A stretch of 47,285 nt of DNA from Planctomycetaceae bacterium (lineage in GTDB: Bacteria; Planctomycetota; Planctomycetia; Pirellulales; Thermoguttaceae): positions 1-47,285 of the forward strand of contig JAAYAY010000217.1 of assembly GCA_012719125.1 (NCBI GenBank), read 5' to 3'. Position 1 is the first letter of the stretch, and each line of letters opens with the position of its first letter. Shown here in pieces: positions 9,490-18,206 of this stretch. The notes beneath the pieces are model-generated. The model did not search any database. It saw only the letters and a program-made list of their open reading frames with translations, and had not been told where the DNA came from. Position numbers and translations under genes: made by a program.

Positions 9490-10482
9490 ATGAATCTCTC
9501 GAATTCCGTCAAAATGGGACTCTCCGTACTCCGGTACAAGTTGACCGGAAGACGCATCCCTATTGCCGTGGCCTGGCTGATCACCGGACGCTGCAATCTT
9601 GACTGCCATTACTGCAAATGGAAGGATCAGCGGCAGGTCAACGAACTCGATACGTCCACCGTCAAGGACATGATCGACCAGATGGTCGCCTGCGGCGTTC
9701 GTCTGATCTCGTTCACCGGCGGAGAGCCGCTCGTGCGCGACGATATCGGTGAAATCATCCGGCACGTCAAGAGCCGCGGCGTCGGGTGCAAACTCAACTC
9801 GAACGGGATGCTCGTCCCCAAGAGGATCGAGGAACTCCGCCCTCTCGATCTGCTGCAGATCAGCATCGACGGTCCGCCCGACGTGCAGGACGGCCTCCGC
9901 GGCCGTGGGACGTCGCAGAAAGCGGCAGAAGCGATCGAGACGGCTCGCGGCGCCGGCGTGAAAGTCCAGTTGATCGCCTGCCTGACCCGCGAGAACGTGT
10001 CGCGTATCGACGAAGTCCTGGACTACGGCCTGGAACTGGGGGCCGGCTTCTGCTTCCAGTTGCTGACTCCGAAGTATCTCGGACAGGAAGAAGTCGAATC
10101 GTGCATTCCTCCGAAAGAGGATCTGCTCAAAGCGCTACAGTATCTGCGGCGGCTGAAACGCTCCTCAGAACCTCGCCGCAAGGCGATCGCCAGCAAACTC
10201 AGTGAGTTAGACTATTACTGTGACCTGCTCGAAAACGGATCGCCGGGCTGCGTCTGCCCGCTGGTTACCGCCACAATGATGCCGGACGGAACGCTGATCT
10301 TCTGCGGCAACGGTATAAGCCAGGACAGCTACGACGCAGTGTCGCTGGGCTTTCGCGAAGCTTTTTCGAGACTGACGATTCCCGAATGTGACGGGTGCGT
10401 CTGCGTCGGCAAGCTGCGCCTCGCCAGGGTTTGCCGGTTGGATATGGCCGTCATCAGGGAGATGCTGGGACTGTGGAGATGA
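9490..10482 (+). CDS. Radical SAM protein with C-terminal Cys cluster (SPASM/twitch-like)
   Basis: The radical SAM signature C35-NLD-C39-HY-C42 lies near the N-terminus in a LITGRCNLDCHYC context, followed by SFTGGEPLVRDD, the SAM-binding GGE motif. There is no B12 domain. At the C-terminus a group of cysteines (GCVCPLV, IFCGN, ECDGCVCVG, RVC) probably binds one or more auxiliary iron-sulfur clusters, as in SPASM or twitch proteins. The family includes MoaA, HpnH and peptide-modifying enzymes, so the substrate is open. ATG at 9490 follows ATAGGA. The stop overlaps the start of the next gene by 4 bp (ATGA), implying translational coupling. Confidence 0.85.
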   Translation: MNLSNSVKMGLSVLRYKLTGRRIPIAVAWLITGRCNLDCHYCKWKDQRQVNELDTSTVKDMIDQMVACGVRLISFTGGEPLVRDDIGEIIRHVKSRGVGCKLNSNGMLVPKRIEELRPLDLLQISIDGPPDVQDGLRGRGTSQKAAEAIETARGAGVKVQLIACLTRENVSRIDEVLDYGLELGAGFCFQLLTPKYLGQEEVESCIPPKEDLLKALQYLRRLKRSSEPRRKAIASKLSELDYYCDLLENGSPGCVCPLVTATMMPDGTLIFCGNGISQDSYDAVSLGFREAFSRLTIPECDGCVCVGKLRLARVCRLDMAVIREMLGLWR

Positions 10483-11885
10483 ATCGCCAAGAAAACCGCA
10501 AGATTGTGCTGGTCAACCCCTGCGCAACCTACGCCCACGAACTGGCCCAGAAATGCTATCCGCCGATGCACCTCCTGTATCTCGCGGCCGCGCTCCGCGA
10601 GAACCGGTTCGAAGTGGATGTCGTCGACGCCAATGCCGCACGCATGTCCGATCAGGAGGTCGCCGAACACGTAGCCGGCCTCAAGCCCCTGTTGGTCGGC
10701 ATCTCGCTCTACTCCGACATCCTCAGGCAGGTGCGAGATCTTGCCCGATCGATCCGGAGCCGGGTACCCGAGGCGAGGTTGGTTCTGGGAGGGCCGCATG
10801 TCAATGCCGTGCCCGTCCAATCGCTCGAACAGTTCGCCGACGTCGACTTCGGCCTGACCGGCGAGGCCGAACGCTCACTCGTCATGCTGGCTGAGAAGCT
10901 GTTGGTCGACGGCCCGCTCGACGACGTGCCGGGCATCCTGTTCCGGCGGGATGGCCGCGTGATCCAGGGCCCCGAACCCGACTTTCCGGAACTCGCCCAC
11001 ATTCCCCGGCCGGCCCGGGATCTTGTGGAATGGGCCTATCAGCAGAAACGGTACCATTCCATCATGGTTCGGGCCAAGCCGGTCGACACCCTGTTCACGA
11101 GCCGAGGCTGCCCGTTCCATTGCGGTTTCTGCTACAACTTCCGCCAGAAATACCGGTTCCGCACCGCCGACGACGTGGTCGACGAGTTGACCGGCATCCG
11201 GGAACGCGGCATTCGCGACGTCGAGATTTGCGACGACACGTTCACGGGCCACCGCGGACGGGCCATCGAGATCTTTGAGAAGATCGTAGCCGAGAAGCTC
11301 GACATCTCCTTTCGCATCAAGAGCCGCGTGGACGTCTTCAACGAGGACCTGGCCAAGAAGGCGAGACAGGCCGGCGTCTATCTGGTGGCCTTCGGTATGG
11401 AAGCGGGGTCCCAACGCATGCTCGATGCGATGAACAAGAAGACCACCGTCGAAATGAACGCACGGGCTTGCGAGCTGACCCGCAAATACCGCATGCTCTC
11501 CCATTCGAGCTGGATCATCGGTTATCCTGGCGAAACGCCGGAATCGGTCGACGAAACCCTCAACTTCATTCGCAAGAATCGCCCCAGCACGGTCAACCTG
11601 GCCGTTCTGCGACCCTACCCCGCCACCGAAGCCTACGAGATCGCCGCCGCAAGCGGAGCCCTCGTCGGCGATTGGCATCCCGACGCCGAAACGCTCCCCT
11701 GGGTCCGGCTTCCTTGGGCCCAGGATCGCAAAGTGTTGGATGACCTCTGCCGAAAGCTGAAAAAGAAGGTCTATTTCACCCCCTACTACGTCACAGCCTT
11801 CGGCACGCAAATCCTCAAGAACGCCAACTGGTCGCTGGCACGATATGCGTGGCAGGAATTGACCAAGATGGTTCGCGGCAAGTGA
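10479..11885 (+). CDS. B12-binding-type radical SAM protein C
   Basis: Coupled to the preceding gene by an ATGA overlap with GGAG just upstream. The N-terminal domain reads IVLVNPCATYAHELAQKCYP, PPMHLLYLAAALREN, FEVDVVDANAA, LLVGISLYSD and RLVLGGPHVNA, a typical B12-binding fold lacking the canonical His. The radical SAM site is C211-PFH-C215-GF-C218, followed by ICDDTFTG, FGMEAGSQRMLDAMNK and SWIIGYPGETPES. The closest general resemblance is to the BchE / HpnJ / P-methylase type subgroup, but no exact function is recognisable. As the last gene, it probably works with the coupled 9490-10482 protein on the same substrate (inference). Confidence 0.85.
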   Translation: MNRQENRKIVLVNPCATYAHELAQKCYPPMHLLYLAAALRENRFEVDVVDANAARMSDQEVAEHVAGLKPLLVGISLYSDILRQVRDLARSIRSRVPEARLVLGGPHVNAVPVQSLEQFADVDFGLTGEAERSLVMLAEKLLVDGPLDDVPGILFRRDGRVIQGPEPDFPELAHIPRPARDLVEWAYQQKRYHSIMVRAKPVDTLFTSRGCPFHCGFCYNFRQKYRFRTADDVVDELTGIRERGIRDVEICDDTFTGHRGRAIEIFEKIVAEKLDISFRIKSRVDVFNEDLAKKARQAGVYLVAFGMEAGSQRMLDAMNKKTTVEMNARACELTRKYRMLSHSSWIIGYPGETPESVDETLNFIRKNRPSTVNLAVLRPYPATEAYEIAAASGALVGDWHPDAETLPWVRLPWAQDRKVLDDLCRKLKKKVYFTPYYVTAFGTQILKNANWSLARYAWQELTKMVRGK

Positions 11886-12134
11886 GGAACCCGGAGACGG
11901 TCGGGTATTTGTTGAGGCCAAACTCGTCTCGAAAGCGTTTGTCCATCCGGGAACTCAACCGGTTATGACGCTCTTGCCGGATGGACCGACGTTCCAATGC
12001 CGCCTGCATCCAATCTGTAGGGTATGCTTGTGTCGAACGGCCTGCCCGCAGAGCAGGGACCATACGGGATGCCGGCGACTGAAGACGCCGCGCTCCCGTC
12101 CCGCCTCACCCTCCCACCCCACCGGTTCTCTGTC

Positions 12135-12467
12135 ATGGCCCAGCGATCCCTCCCGAACATTGGTCAATTGGCGGCTCAGATGTCCGCCAATCACAGTCGC
12201 GTTGTCCGGTCCATCGACCATCTCATGGCACCCATCGATGAAATGGTGCAGGCATCGACCGATGGCAACTGGTCGCGAGTGGCCGAACTCGGCCGGCAAC
12301 TGTCGCAAGACAGCCGCCAGGCGGGCTACCGAGGAGTGAGCGTGATGGCCCAGGTCGTGGCCAACGAAGCCGCCCGCCCCGACAATGCCCACGGCGCACG
12401 CCGCAGCCTCATCCGGCTCATCGGCACCTACGGGCGGACCACGCGCTCTCACGCAACGTGCGACTGA
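12135..12467 (+). CDS. Small helical hypothetical protein
   Basis: I do not recognise this 110-residue protein. It is hydrophilic and predicted mostly helical, with ordered-looking segments (VVRSIDHLMAPIDEMVQA, WSRVAELGRQLSQDSR, ARRSLIRLIGTYGR). Position 12135 is the start at which protein-like composition begins; the same frame is open from 12024, but the earlier part looks non-coding. There is no clear ribosome site. It stands alone between the radical SAM cluster and gnd. Confidence 0.5.
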   Translation: MAQRSLPNIGQLAAQMSANHSRVVRSIDHLMAPIDEMVQASTDGNWSRVAELGRQLSQDSRQAGYRGVSVMAQVVANEAARPDNAHGARRSLIRLIGTYGRTTRSHATCD

Positions 12468-12784
12468 TCCATCGACAGGAATCGACACCCGCCAAAAGGG
12501 CAGTCGACCAGTCGAAGTTGGATGGAATCCCCTCTCTTCGCATCCCGCCCAAGTGGATACCCACGGCGTTACCGCCCAGGATTGCGTTGAATGTCCAAGC
12601 CGATGCGGAAATAGACTCTTTACGTCTTCTCAGGCGACAATTGACGCAACGCTGTCAGCGAGATCTGTGCCAAGAAATCGCGATTCCTGCCGCCGAGAGC
12701 GGACTGGCTTCTCCGGCGTAAGAGCTTTTCCAACAACTACTTGTGATTGACGCCTCGGTCAGTTGCAGATCGCCGTCGGGCATA

Positions 12785-12813
12785 TTGCTCAATTCTTGAA
12801 TGAACATTAGAAT
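12785..12813 (+). promoter_or_regulatory. Candidate sigma70-type promoter for gnd
   Basis: TTGCTC (12785-12790), a 17-nt spacer and TAGAAT (12808-12813) lie about 150 nt before gnd, in a locally AT-rich part of the 496-bp gap 12468-12963. No gene is supported elsewhere in that gap. Confidence 0.45.
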
Positions 12814-12963
12814 GGCGGGTTCAATCAATCGGAATCGAGCGAGTTGAGGCCGCCCTTGGCTTGGCGGCCTTCCGACCCCGCTCTTGGCGACGCCGCCCGT
12901 TTCTGGCAGGCGGCGTCTGGAAGATATCACCTCACTCACCACTTGACCACGTAGGAAGCCGCA

Positions 12964-14454
12964 ATGCCCGAGAAATGTGACATTGGCCTGATGGGCCTGG
13001 CCGTAATGGGCGAAAACCTTGTCCTCAACATGGAAGACCATGGGTTCTCGGTCGCCGTTTACAACCGCACCACGAGCAAGGTCGACGATTTCGTCGGTCG
13101 CGACGACGTGAAGAACCGCAAGATCGTCGGCACCCATTCGCTGCAAGAACTGGTGGACGCACTGGCCAAGCCCCGCAAGGTCATGCTCATGATCAAGTCG
13201 GGCGACGCGGTCCCTGCACCGGCCGACCAGCTCTACCCCGAGGTGGCGGCGGCCGATGCCGTCATCGAACAGTTGATTGAACTCATGGAGCCGGGCGACG
13301 TCATCATCGACGGCGGCAATACCCATTTTCGCGATACCGAACGCCGCACGAAGTACGTCGAGTCCAAGGGCCTCCTCTACATCGGCACCGGCGTTTCCGG
13401 TGGCGAAGAGGGCGCGCGCTTTGGACCGAGCATCATGCCCGGCGGCAGCGAGAAGGCCTGGCCGCTCGTCAAGCCGATCTTCCAGGCGATCTCCGCCAAG
13501 GTAGGGCCGAAGGGCGACATCCCGTGCTGCGAGTGGGTCGGACCGCGAGGTGCAGGCCACTACGTCAAGATGGTCCACAACGGCATCGAATACGGCGACA
13601 TGCAGCTTATCTGCGAAGCCTACTGGATGCTGAAGAATGCCCTCGGGGTCTCCAACGCCGAACTCTACGATATCTTCGCCGAATGGAACCGGGGCGAACT
13701 CGATAGCTACCTCGTCGAGATCACCCGCGACATCTTCAGCGTCAAGGACCCCGAGACGGGCGGCGACCTCGTCGACCTGATCCTCGATACGGCCGGCGCC
13801 AAGGGGACCGGCAAGTGGATGAGCCAACTGGCTCTCGACCTCGGCGCCCCGAGCACGCTGGTCACCACGGCCGTCTACGCCCGCAGCCTCTCGGCCGCCA
13901 AGGACGCTCGGGTCCGAGCCAGCAAGGTACTGGGCGGACCTTCAGGGAAGTACCAGGGCGACAAGACCGAGTTCGTCGAGCACGTTCGCCAGGCGCTCTA
14001 CGCCTCGAAGATCTGCAGCTACGCCCAGGGCTACGTGCAGATGCAGGCGGCGGCCAAGGAGCACGGCTGGCCTCTCCAGTTCGGCCCGATCGCCATGCTC
14101 TGGCGCGGCGGCTGCATCATCCGTGCGGTCTTCCTGGAACGCATCAAGGAAGCCTTCGACGCCGATCCGAACCTGGAAAACCTGTTGTTGAACCCCTACT
14201 TCAAGGAAGCGGTCGAGAACGCCCAGAACGCCTGGCGCAACGTCGTCAAAACGGCCGTCGACCTGGCCATTCCCGTGCCGGCTTTCGCCGCCGCCTTGGC
14301 CTACTACGACAGCTATCGCTCCGAACGACTGCCCGCCAACCTGCTCCAGGCCCAGCGCGACTACTTCGGTGCCCACACCTACAAGCGCGTCGACAAGCCC
14401 GGCGAGGGCCCTTTCCACACCGATTGGATTCGCGAGCGCAAACAACCCGAATAG
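12964..14454 (+). CDS. gnd: 6-phosphogluconate dehydrogenase, decarboxylating
   Basis: Oxidises 6-phosphogluconate to ribulose 5-phosphate, CO2 and reduced pyridine nucleotide in the cytosolic oxidative pentose phosphate pathway. The nucleotide-binding start GLMGLAVMGENLVLNM, the VSGGEEGARFGPSIMPGG loop and the signature HYVKMVHNGIEYGDMQLI (catalytic-type Lys at 202) are all present. At 496 residues it is slightly long, because about 14 extra residues (around VPAPADQLYPEV, residues 82-95) sit between the MIKSG turn and the helix before DGGNTHF. AGGAAG precedes the ATG by 6 nt. It heads a same-strand group with an SDR and zwf. Confidence 0.95.
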   Translation: MPEKCDIGLMGLAVMGENLVLNMEDHGFSVAVYNRTTSKVDDFVGRDDVKNRKIVGTHSLQELVDALAKPRKVMLMIKSGDAVPAPADQLYPEVAAADAVIEQLIELMEPGDVIIDGGNTHFRDTERRTKYVESKGLLYIGTGVSGGEEGARFGPSIMPGGSEKAWPLVKPIFQAISAKVGPKGDIPCCEWVGPRGAGHYVKMVHNGIEYGDMQLICEAYWMLKNALGVSNAELYDIFAEWNRGELDSYLVEITRDIFSVKDPETGGDLVDLILDTAGAKGTGKWMSQLALDLGAPSTLVTTAVYARSLSAAKDARVRASKVLGGPSGKYQGDKTEFVEHVRQALYASKICSYAQGYVQMQAAAKEHGWPLQFGPIAMLWRGGCIIRAVFLERIKEAFDADPNLENLLLNPYFKEAVENAQNAWRNVVKTAVDLAIPVPAFAAALAYYDSYRSERLPANLLQAQRDYFGAHTYKRVDKPGEGPFHTDWIRERKQPE

Positions 14455-14460
14455 ACCACA

Positions 14461-14540
14461 CCAACCCGACGCGTAAGCGAGGACAGAAAACACCCACTGC
14501 CCTCGCTATTCCACTATTCCATCGTTCCACCATTCCCCTA
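14461..14540. repeat. Dispersed-type repeat (AACCCGACGCGTAAGCGAGG) plus TTCCAC-rich tract
   Basis: The 20-mer named in the call begins at 14463; read in frame it encodes NPTRKRG, a string often seen in spurious planctomycete ORFs. AGCGAGG in it can pair with CCTCGCT at about 14503. Directly after lies a degenerate ATTCCACTATTCCATCGTTCC tract of imperfect 7-9-mers whose reverse complement recurs at 35560-35605. Non-coding, between gnd and the SDR gene. Confidence 0.5.
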
Positions 14541-14607
14541 GCTCCCGAACCGTCAATCCAGCCAGGAAGACACGCGATTGCCGGCTCCACAACCCACGAG
14601 GCATGTC

Positions 14608-15393
14608 ATGGCAACGGCCGACTTTCTCACTCAACTATTTGGACTGGATGGCCAGACGGCCGTGGTGATTGGCGGAGCGGGGGAACTCGGTTTCGCCCTC
14701 AGCAAGGGCTTGGCCCAGGCTGGGGCCCACGTCGTTGTGGCCGACATGAACCTCGAGGCCTGCCAGAAACGCGTCGCCCAGTTGGAAGAGATCGGCGGCA
14801 AGGCCTCGGCCGCCGAAGTGAACATCACCTCGCGAGCCTCGCTCGAAGCCCTTCTGGCCGAAGCCCTGAAGGTCACCGGGCGGGTCGACATGCTCGTCAA
14901 CTGCGCCGGCATCAATGCCGGCAACCCGTTCCTCGAAGTCGACCCCAACCTCTGGGACAAGATCTTCGCCGTCAATCTCAAGGGCATGATGGAAGCCTGC
15001 CAGGTCTTCATTGCCGAAATGCTGAAGGCGGGCAAAGGCTCCATCCTTAACATCGGCAGCGTCACCTCGCACCTTCCCCTGTCGCGAGTGTTTGCCTACG
15101 CCGCCTCGAAGGCCGGCGTCGTCAACCTCACCAAGAACATCGCCCAGGAATTCGGCGATAAGGGAATTCGCTGCAACGCGATCTGTCCCGGCTTCTTCCC
15201 GGCCGAGCAGAACAAGAAACTGCTCGACCAGCAGCGGGTCGACAACATCATGCGAGGCACCCCGATGCGCCGCTACGGCAAGCCGGAGGAACTCGTGGCG
15301 ACTGCCATCCTGCTTCTGTCGGCCAATGCCGGTAGCTACATCACCGGCGCCGCCTTCAACGTCGACGGCGGATTCACCTGTTCGTGGTTCTGA
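14608..15393 (+). CDS. Short-chain dehydrogenase/reductase (SDR)
   Basis: A classical SDR of 261 residues: cofactor motif GGAGELG near residue 20, the NCAGINA motif, and a catalytic Ser with Y-A-A-S-K (SVTSHLPLSRVFAYAASK), closing with GAAFNVDGGF. The family reduces or oxidises sugars, polyols and many other alcohols. An Asp after the second strand (VVADMN) suggests NAD(H) preference. Lying between gnd and zwf, it may act on gluconate, a keto-sugar acid or another pentose-phosphate-linked sugar (inference). ATG at 14608 was chosen because SDR homology begins just after it; the 10 codons before it look unrelated. Confidence 0.88.
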   Translation: MATADFLTQLFGLDGQTAVVIGGAGELGFALSKGLAQAGAHVVVADMNLEACQKRVAQLEEIGGKASAAEVNITSRASLEALLAEALKVTGRVDMLVNCAGINAGNPFLEVDPNLWDKIFAVNLKGMMEACQVFIAEMLKAGKGSILNIGSVTSHLPLSRVFAYAASKAGVVNLTKNIAQEFGDKGIRCNAICPGFFPAEQNKKLLDQQRVDNIMRGTPMRRYGKPEELVATAILLLSANAGSYITGAAFNVDGGFTCSWF

Positions 15394-15407
15394 ACCCCGC
15401 GTATAAT
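15381..15407 (+). promoter_or_regulatory. Possible promoter for zwf
   Basis: A perfect TATAAT (15402-15407) lies in the short gap between the SDR stop and zwf. The upstream element (TTCGTG at 15381, 15-nt spacer) is weak. Candidate only. Confidence 0.25.
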
Positions 15408-15455
15408 TCCGGCTGAGTTGCGGACACCAGCACTCCCAATCAGCCGGAATCTGCC

Positions 15456-16910
15456 ATGGCCCACACGATCGTGATTTTCGGTGCGTCGGGCGACCTCACC
15501 AGTCGCAAACTGATCCCCGCGCTCTACGAACTCTCCCGCAAAGGCCGATTGCCCGAGGGAACGCGGATCGTGGGGACCTCGCGAACCGAATACACAGACG
15601 AGTCCTGGCGAGCCGAACTGGCTGACTCGACCGCCAAGTTCGTGGGCGATCGCTTCAGCGAGGAGAACTGGCAGAATTTCGCCCCCGCCATCCATTACCT
15701 CCCCGGCGACATCGAACAGGCCGACAGCTTCCAGCGGCTGGCCGCCTATCTGGACGAGTTGGAGGAAAGTCAACCCGCCACGCGGGTCTACTACCTCTCC
15801 ACGGCACCGCGGTTCTATCAGCCCGCGGCAGCCCACCTCGGCGCCGCCAATATGGCCGAGGAGAGCCGGGCCCCGCGGCGAATCGTCATCGAAAAGCCCT
15901 TCGGCACCGATCTCGACTCGGCCCGGCAACTCAACGAAGCAGTCCACAAGGTCTTCGCCGAACACCAGGTCTACCGCATCGACCACTACCTGGGTAAGGA
16001 AACGGTCAGCAATATCCTGGCCTTCCGCTTCGCCAACACGATCTTCGAACCGGTCTGGAACCGCAACTACATCGACCACGTGCAGATCACGGCCGCTGAG
16101 GAAGTGACCATCGGGCACCGGGCCGGCTTCTACGAGACGGCCGGCGTCCTCCGCGACATGTTCCAGAACCACCTCATGCAATTGTTCACCCTCACGGCCA
16201 TGGAGGCCCCGGCTCGCTTCGAGGCCGACTCGGTCCGCGACGAAAAGGTCAAGGTCCTCCGCGCCGTGCGGCCTATGCGCGAAGAAGACGTGGTCGCCAG
16301 CACCGTCCGCGGCCAATATCGCTCCTACCGCGACGAACCGAACGTCGACCGGAGAAGCAATACCTCCACCTTCGGCGCCGTCAAGCTCTCCGTCGACAAT
16401 TGGCGATGGCAGGGCGTGCCCTTCTATCTTCGCTCCCTCAAAGCGTCGTCCTGCCGCACCACCCAGATCGTGATCCAGTTCCGCCAGCCCCCGCACCTGA
16501 TGTTCGACACCGAATCGGTCAAGACCTTCGAGGCCAACCGCCTCATCCTGCAAATCCAACCGGCCGAAGGAATCCAACTCCAGTTCCAGACCAAGGTCCC
16601 CGACGCCGGCATGAAACTGCGGATGACCGATCTCGACTTCCGCTTCCGAACCAAGTTCGCCGGAGACCTGCCCGAGGCCTATCAGCGGCTTCTCCTCGAC
16701 GTCATGCAAGGCGACGCCAGCCTGTTCTCACGCAGCGACGAAGTGGAACTGGCCTGGGGAATCATCGACCCGATCCAGCGGGTGTGGGACAGTTCTTCAG
16801 CCCCGCCGCTGGGCCTCTACGCCGAAGGCGATTGGGGCCCCGTCACTTCCACCGCCTGGATGCAGCAGCAAGGCCGCCAGTGGTTCGACTTGTGCCCGGT
16901 GTTGCACTGA
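15456..16910 (+). CDS. zwf: Glucose-6-phosphate 1-dehydrogenase
   Basis: Catalyses the first step of the oxidative pentose phosphate pathway, glucose 6-phosphate to 6-phosphogluconolactone. The N-terminal GASGDLTSRKL nucleotide loop, the substrate motif RIDHYLGKE (His177, Lys181) and the NHLMQ motif with His239, matching the catalytic base of the family, are intact. The C-terminal domain is complete (DPIQRVW near the end) and the 484-residue length is normal. It lies 62 nt after the SDR and in the same direction as gnd. No 6-phosphogluconolactonase gene is recognisable in the window. Confidence 0.95.
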   Translation: MAHTIVIFGASGDLTSRKLIPALYELSRKGRLPEGTRIVGTSRTEYTDESWRAELADSTAKFVGDRFSEENWQNFAPAIHYLPGDIEQADSFQRLAAYLDELEESQPATRVYYLSTAPRFYQPAAAHLGAANMAEESRAPRRIVIEKPFGTDLDSARQLNEAVHKVFAEHQVYRIDHYLGKETVSNILAFRFANTIFEPVWNRNYIDHVQITAAEEVTIGHRAGFYETAGVLRDMFQNHLMQLFTLTAMEAPARFEADSVRDEKVKVLRAVRPMREEDVVASTVRGQYRSYRDEPNVDRRSNTSTFGAVKLSVDNWRWQGVPFYLRSLKASSCRTTQIVIQFRQPPHLMFDTESVKTFEANRLILQIQPAEGIQLQFQTKVPDAGMKLRMTDLDFRFRTKFAGDLPEAYQRLLLDVMQGDASLFSRSDEVELAWGIIDPIQRVWDSSSAPPLGLYAEGDWGPVTSTAWMQQQGRQWFDLCPVLH

Positions 16911-17024
16911 GGCGAGCCCCTGCAAGAATGCCGAACGCGTATCTTCGCTAGTCGGCACTGGCAACAGGATCAGCGTGAATGAGCGTCGATCAGTGTTCTC
17001 GCTCCCGGCCTTACGAGAAACCGT

Positions 17025-18044
17025 TCACGCCAACCGATATCGCAGAACCGGGCATGCCTCTTCGGCAACCTCCTCGAGATCGGCAATCACGATCCGGCCT
17101 CGTTCCTCCAGATGCTCCACCCGCGCCCCTACGTCGGTCAACGCCAGCAGGGCCGGGTAGCCCTGCTGCCGTGAATACATCCGTTCACTCAATTCGTCGA
17201 TCGTCATCGGGCGGGCCGAAGTGTGGAGGATTTCGAGCAGCCGTTCGAGGCGGCGAGAGTGGGCCTGGTGGATCTGTTCGAGCCGTTCGCCCAGGTCGTG
17301 AATCACCGGTTCGTGGCCGCTCAGCAGCAACTGGTAAGGACCGGTTCGCGCCACTTTTTCCACCGAGTCGAGATAGTGGCCGAGCCCCGTCCAGGCCGCC
17401 ACGCTCTCGGGCCAGAGTTGAGACACGGTGCGCGAGAGGATGTGATCCCCGGCCAGAAGAAGATCCCCCACGGCCAGGCAGACGTGTCCCGGGCTGTGTC
17501 CCGGCGTGTGAATCACCCGGATGCCGTCGAGCATCTCGCCGTCGACCAGTTCGCGAGTGACGGGGACGCTCTGAATGCGTCCCTTCAGATAACCGAATTC
17601 GTCGAGCACCGCCCCACGCCGCTGCGGCTCGACTCCCGCCTGCCGCAGGAACCGATCGAAAGCATGGCGGCTGCGCACCGCTCGCTCGTCGTAGGCGCTC
17701 ACGGCCCGCTGGTCGAGTTCATGAACGGCCACCTCGGCTCCGCTACGCCGCACGATCTCGGGCAAACCGCCGAAATGGTCGATGTGCGCGTGGGTCAGAA
17801 TCACGCGGCCCAGATCGCCCAACTCAAACGGCTCGCCGTACTCGCTGCGAACCTGCTCGAATCCCTCGTACAACTGCCGCATGCACGTTTCCGCACCGCT
17901 GCCCGCGTCGACCAGCGTGGGCACGTCCAGCCCGAGCAGAAGGTAGACGCGACCCGACAGGCGGGGAAAGACGTCGCACGGGATGCGATAGACGCGGACT
18001 CCGGTATCCGAGACAAACTGCTTGACGGGGGGAAGAAGCGGCAT
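17025..18044 (-). CDS. Metallo-beta-lactamase-fold hydrolase
   Basis: The zinc-binding motif H85-A-H87-I-D89-H90 (VILTHAHIDHFGG), HTPGHSPGHV, LAGDH and SGHE complete a glyoxalase-II/LACTB2-like active site. The C-terminal 70 residues (LLEILHTSARPMTIDELSER onward) look like the winged-helix tail found in LACTB2-type MBL proteins. Likely a cytosolic thioester or phosphoester hydrolase; the substrate is not predictable. It is transcribed divergently from glpK and convergent with zwf. An ATG start with a weak ribosome site is used. Confidence 0.85.
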   Translation of the reverse strand: MPLLPPVKQFVSDTGVRVYRIPCDVFPRLSGRVYLLLGLDVPTLVDAGSGAETCMRQLYEGFEQVRSEYGEPFELGDLGRVILTHAHIDHFGGLPEIVRRSGAEVAVHELDQRAVSAYDERAVRSRHAFDRFLRQAGVEPQRRGAVLDEFGYLKGRIQSVPVTRELVDGEMLDGIRVIHTPGHSPGHVCLAVGDLLLAGDHILSRTVSQLWPESVAAWTGLGHYLDSVEKVARTGPYQLLLSGHEPVIHDLGERLEQIHQAHSRRLERLLEILHTSARPMTIDELSERMYSRQQGYPALLALTDVGARVEHLEERGRIVIADLEEVAEEACPVLRYRLA

Positions 18045-18206
18045 CTTGCAGGTGAAAAAGAGAGGGACAGGGATGAATGGCGGGAATAGGGCAGGCGAAC
18101 GAGAAAAATCGACCAGTTAGACGCCCGGCTAATTCGTTACGGGGCGGCGATTCCTTCATGTTTATCCGCAGCAGGCCGACAACACAAGCGGAGGGACGTC
18201 GACTCC

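Noticed and set aside
12385-12750. Possible 121-residue protein before gnd
   Set aside because: Composition is not protein-like, there is no ribosome site, and it overlaps the better-supported 12135-12467 gene.
17025-18044. MBL-fold protein as the missing 6-phosphogluconolactonase
   Set aside because: It is near zwf, but the fold and motifs fit LACTB2/glyoxalase-II-like hydrolases, not known lactonases, and it lies on the other strand.
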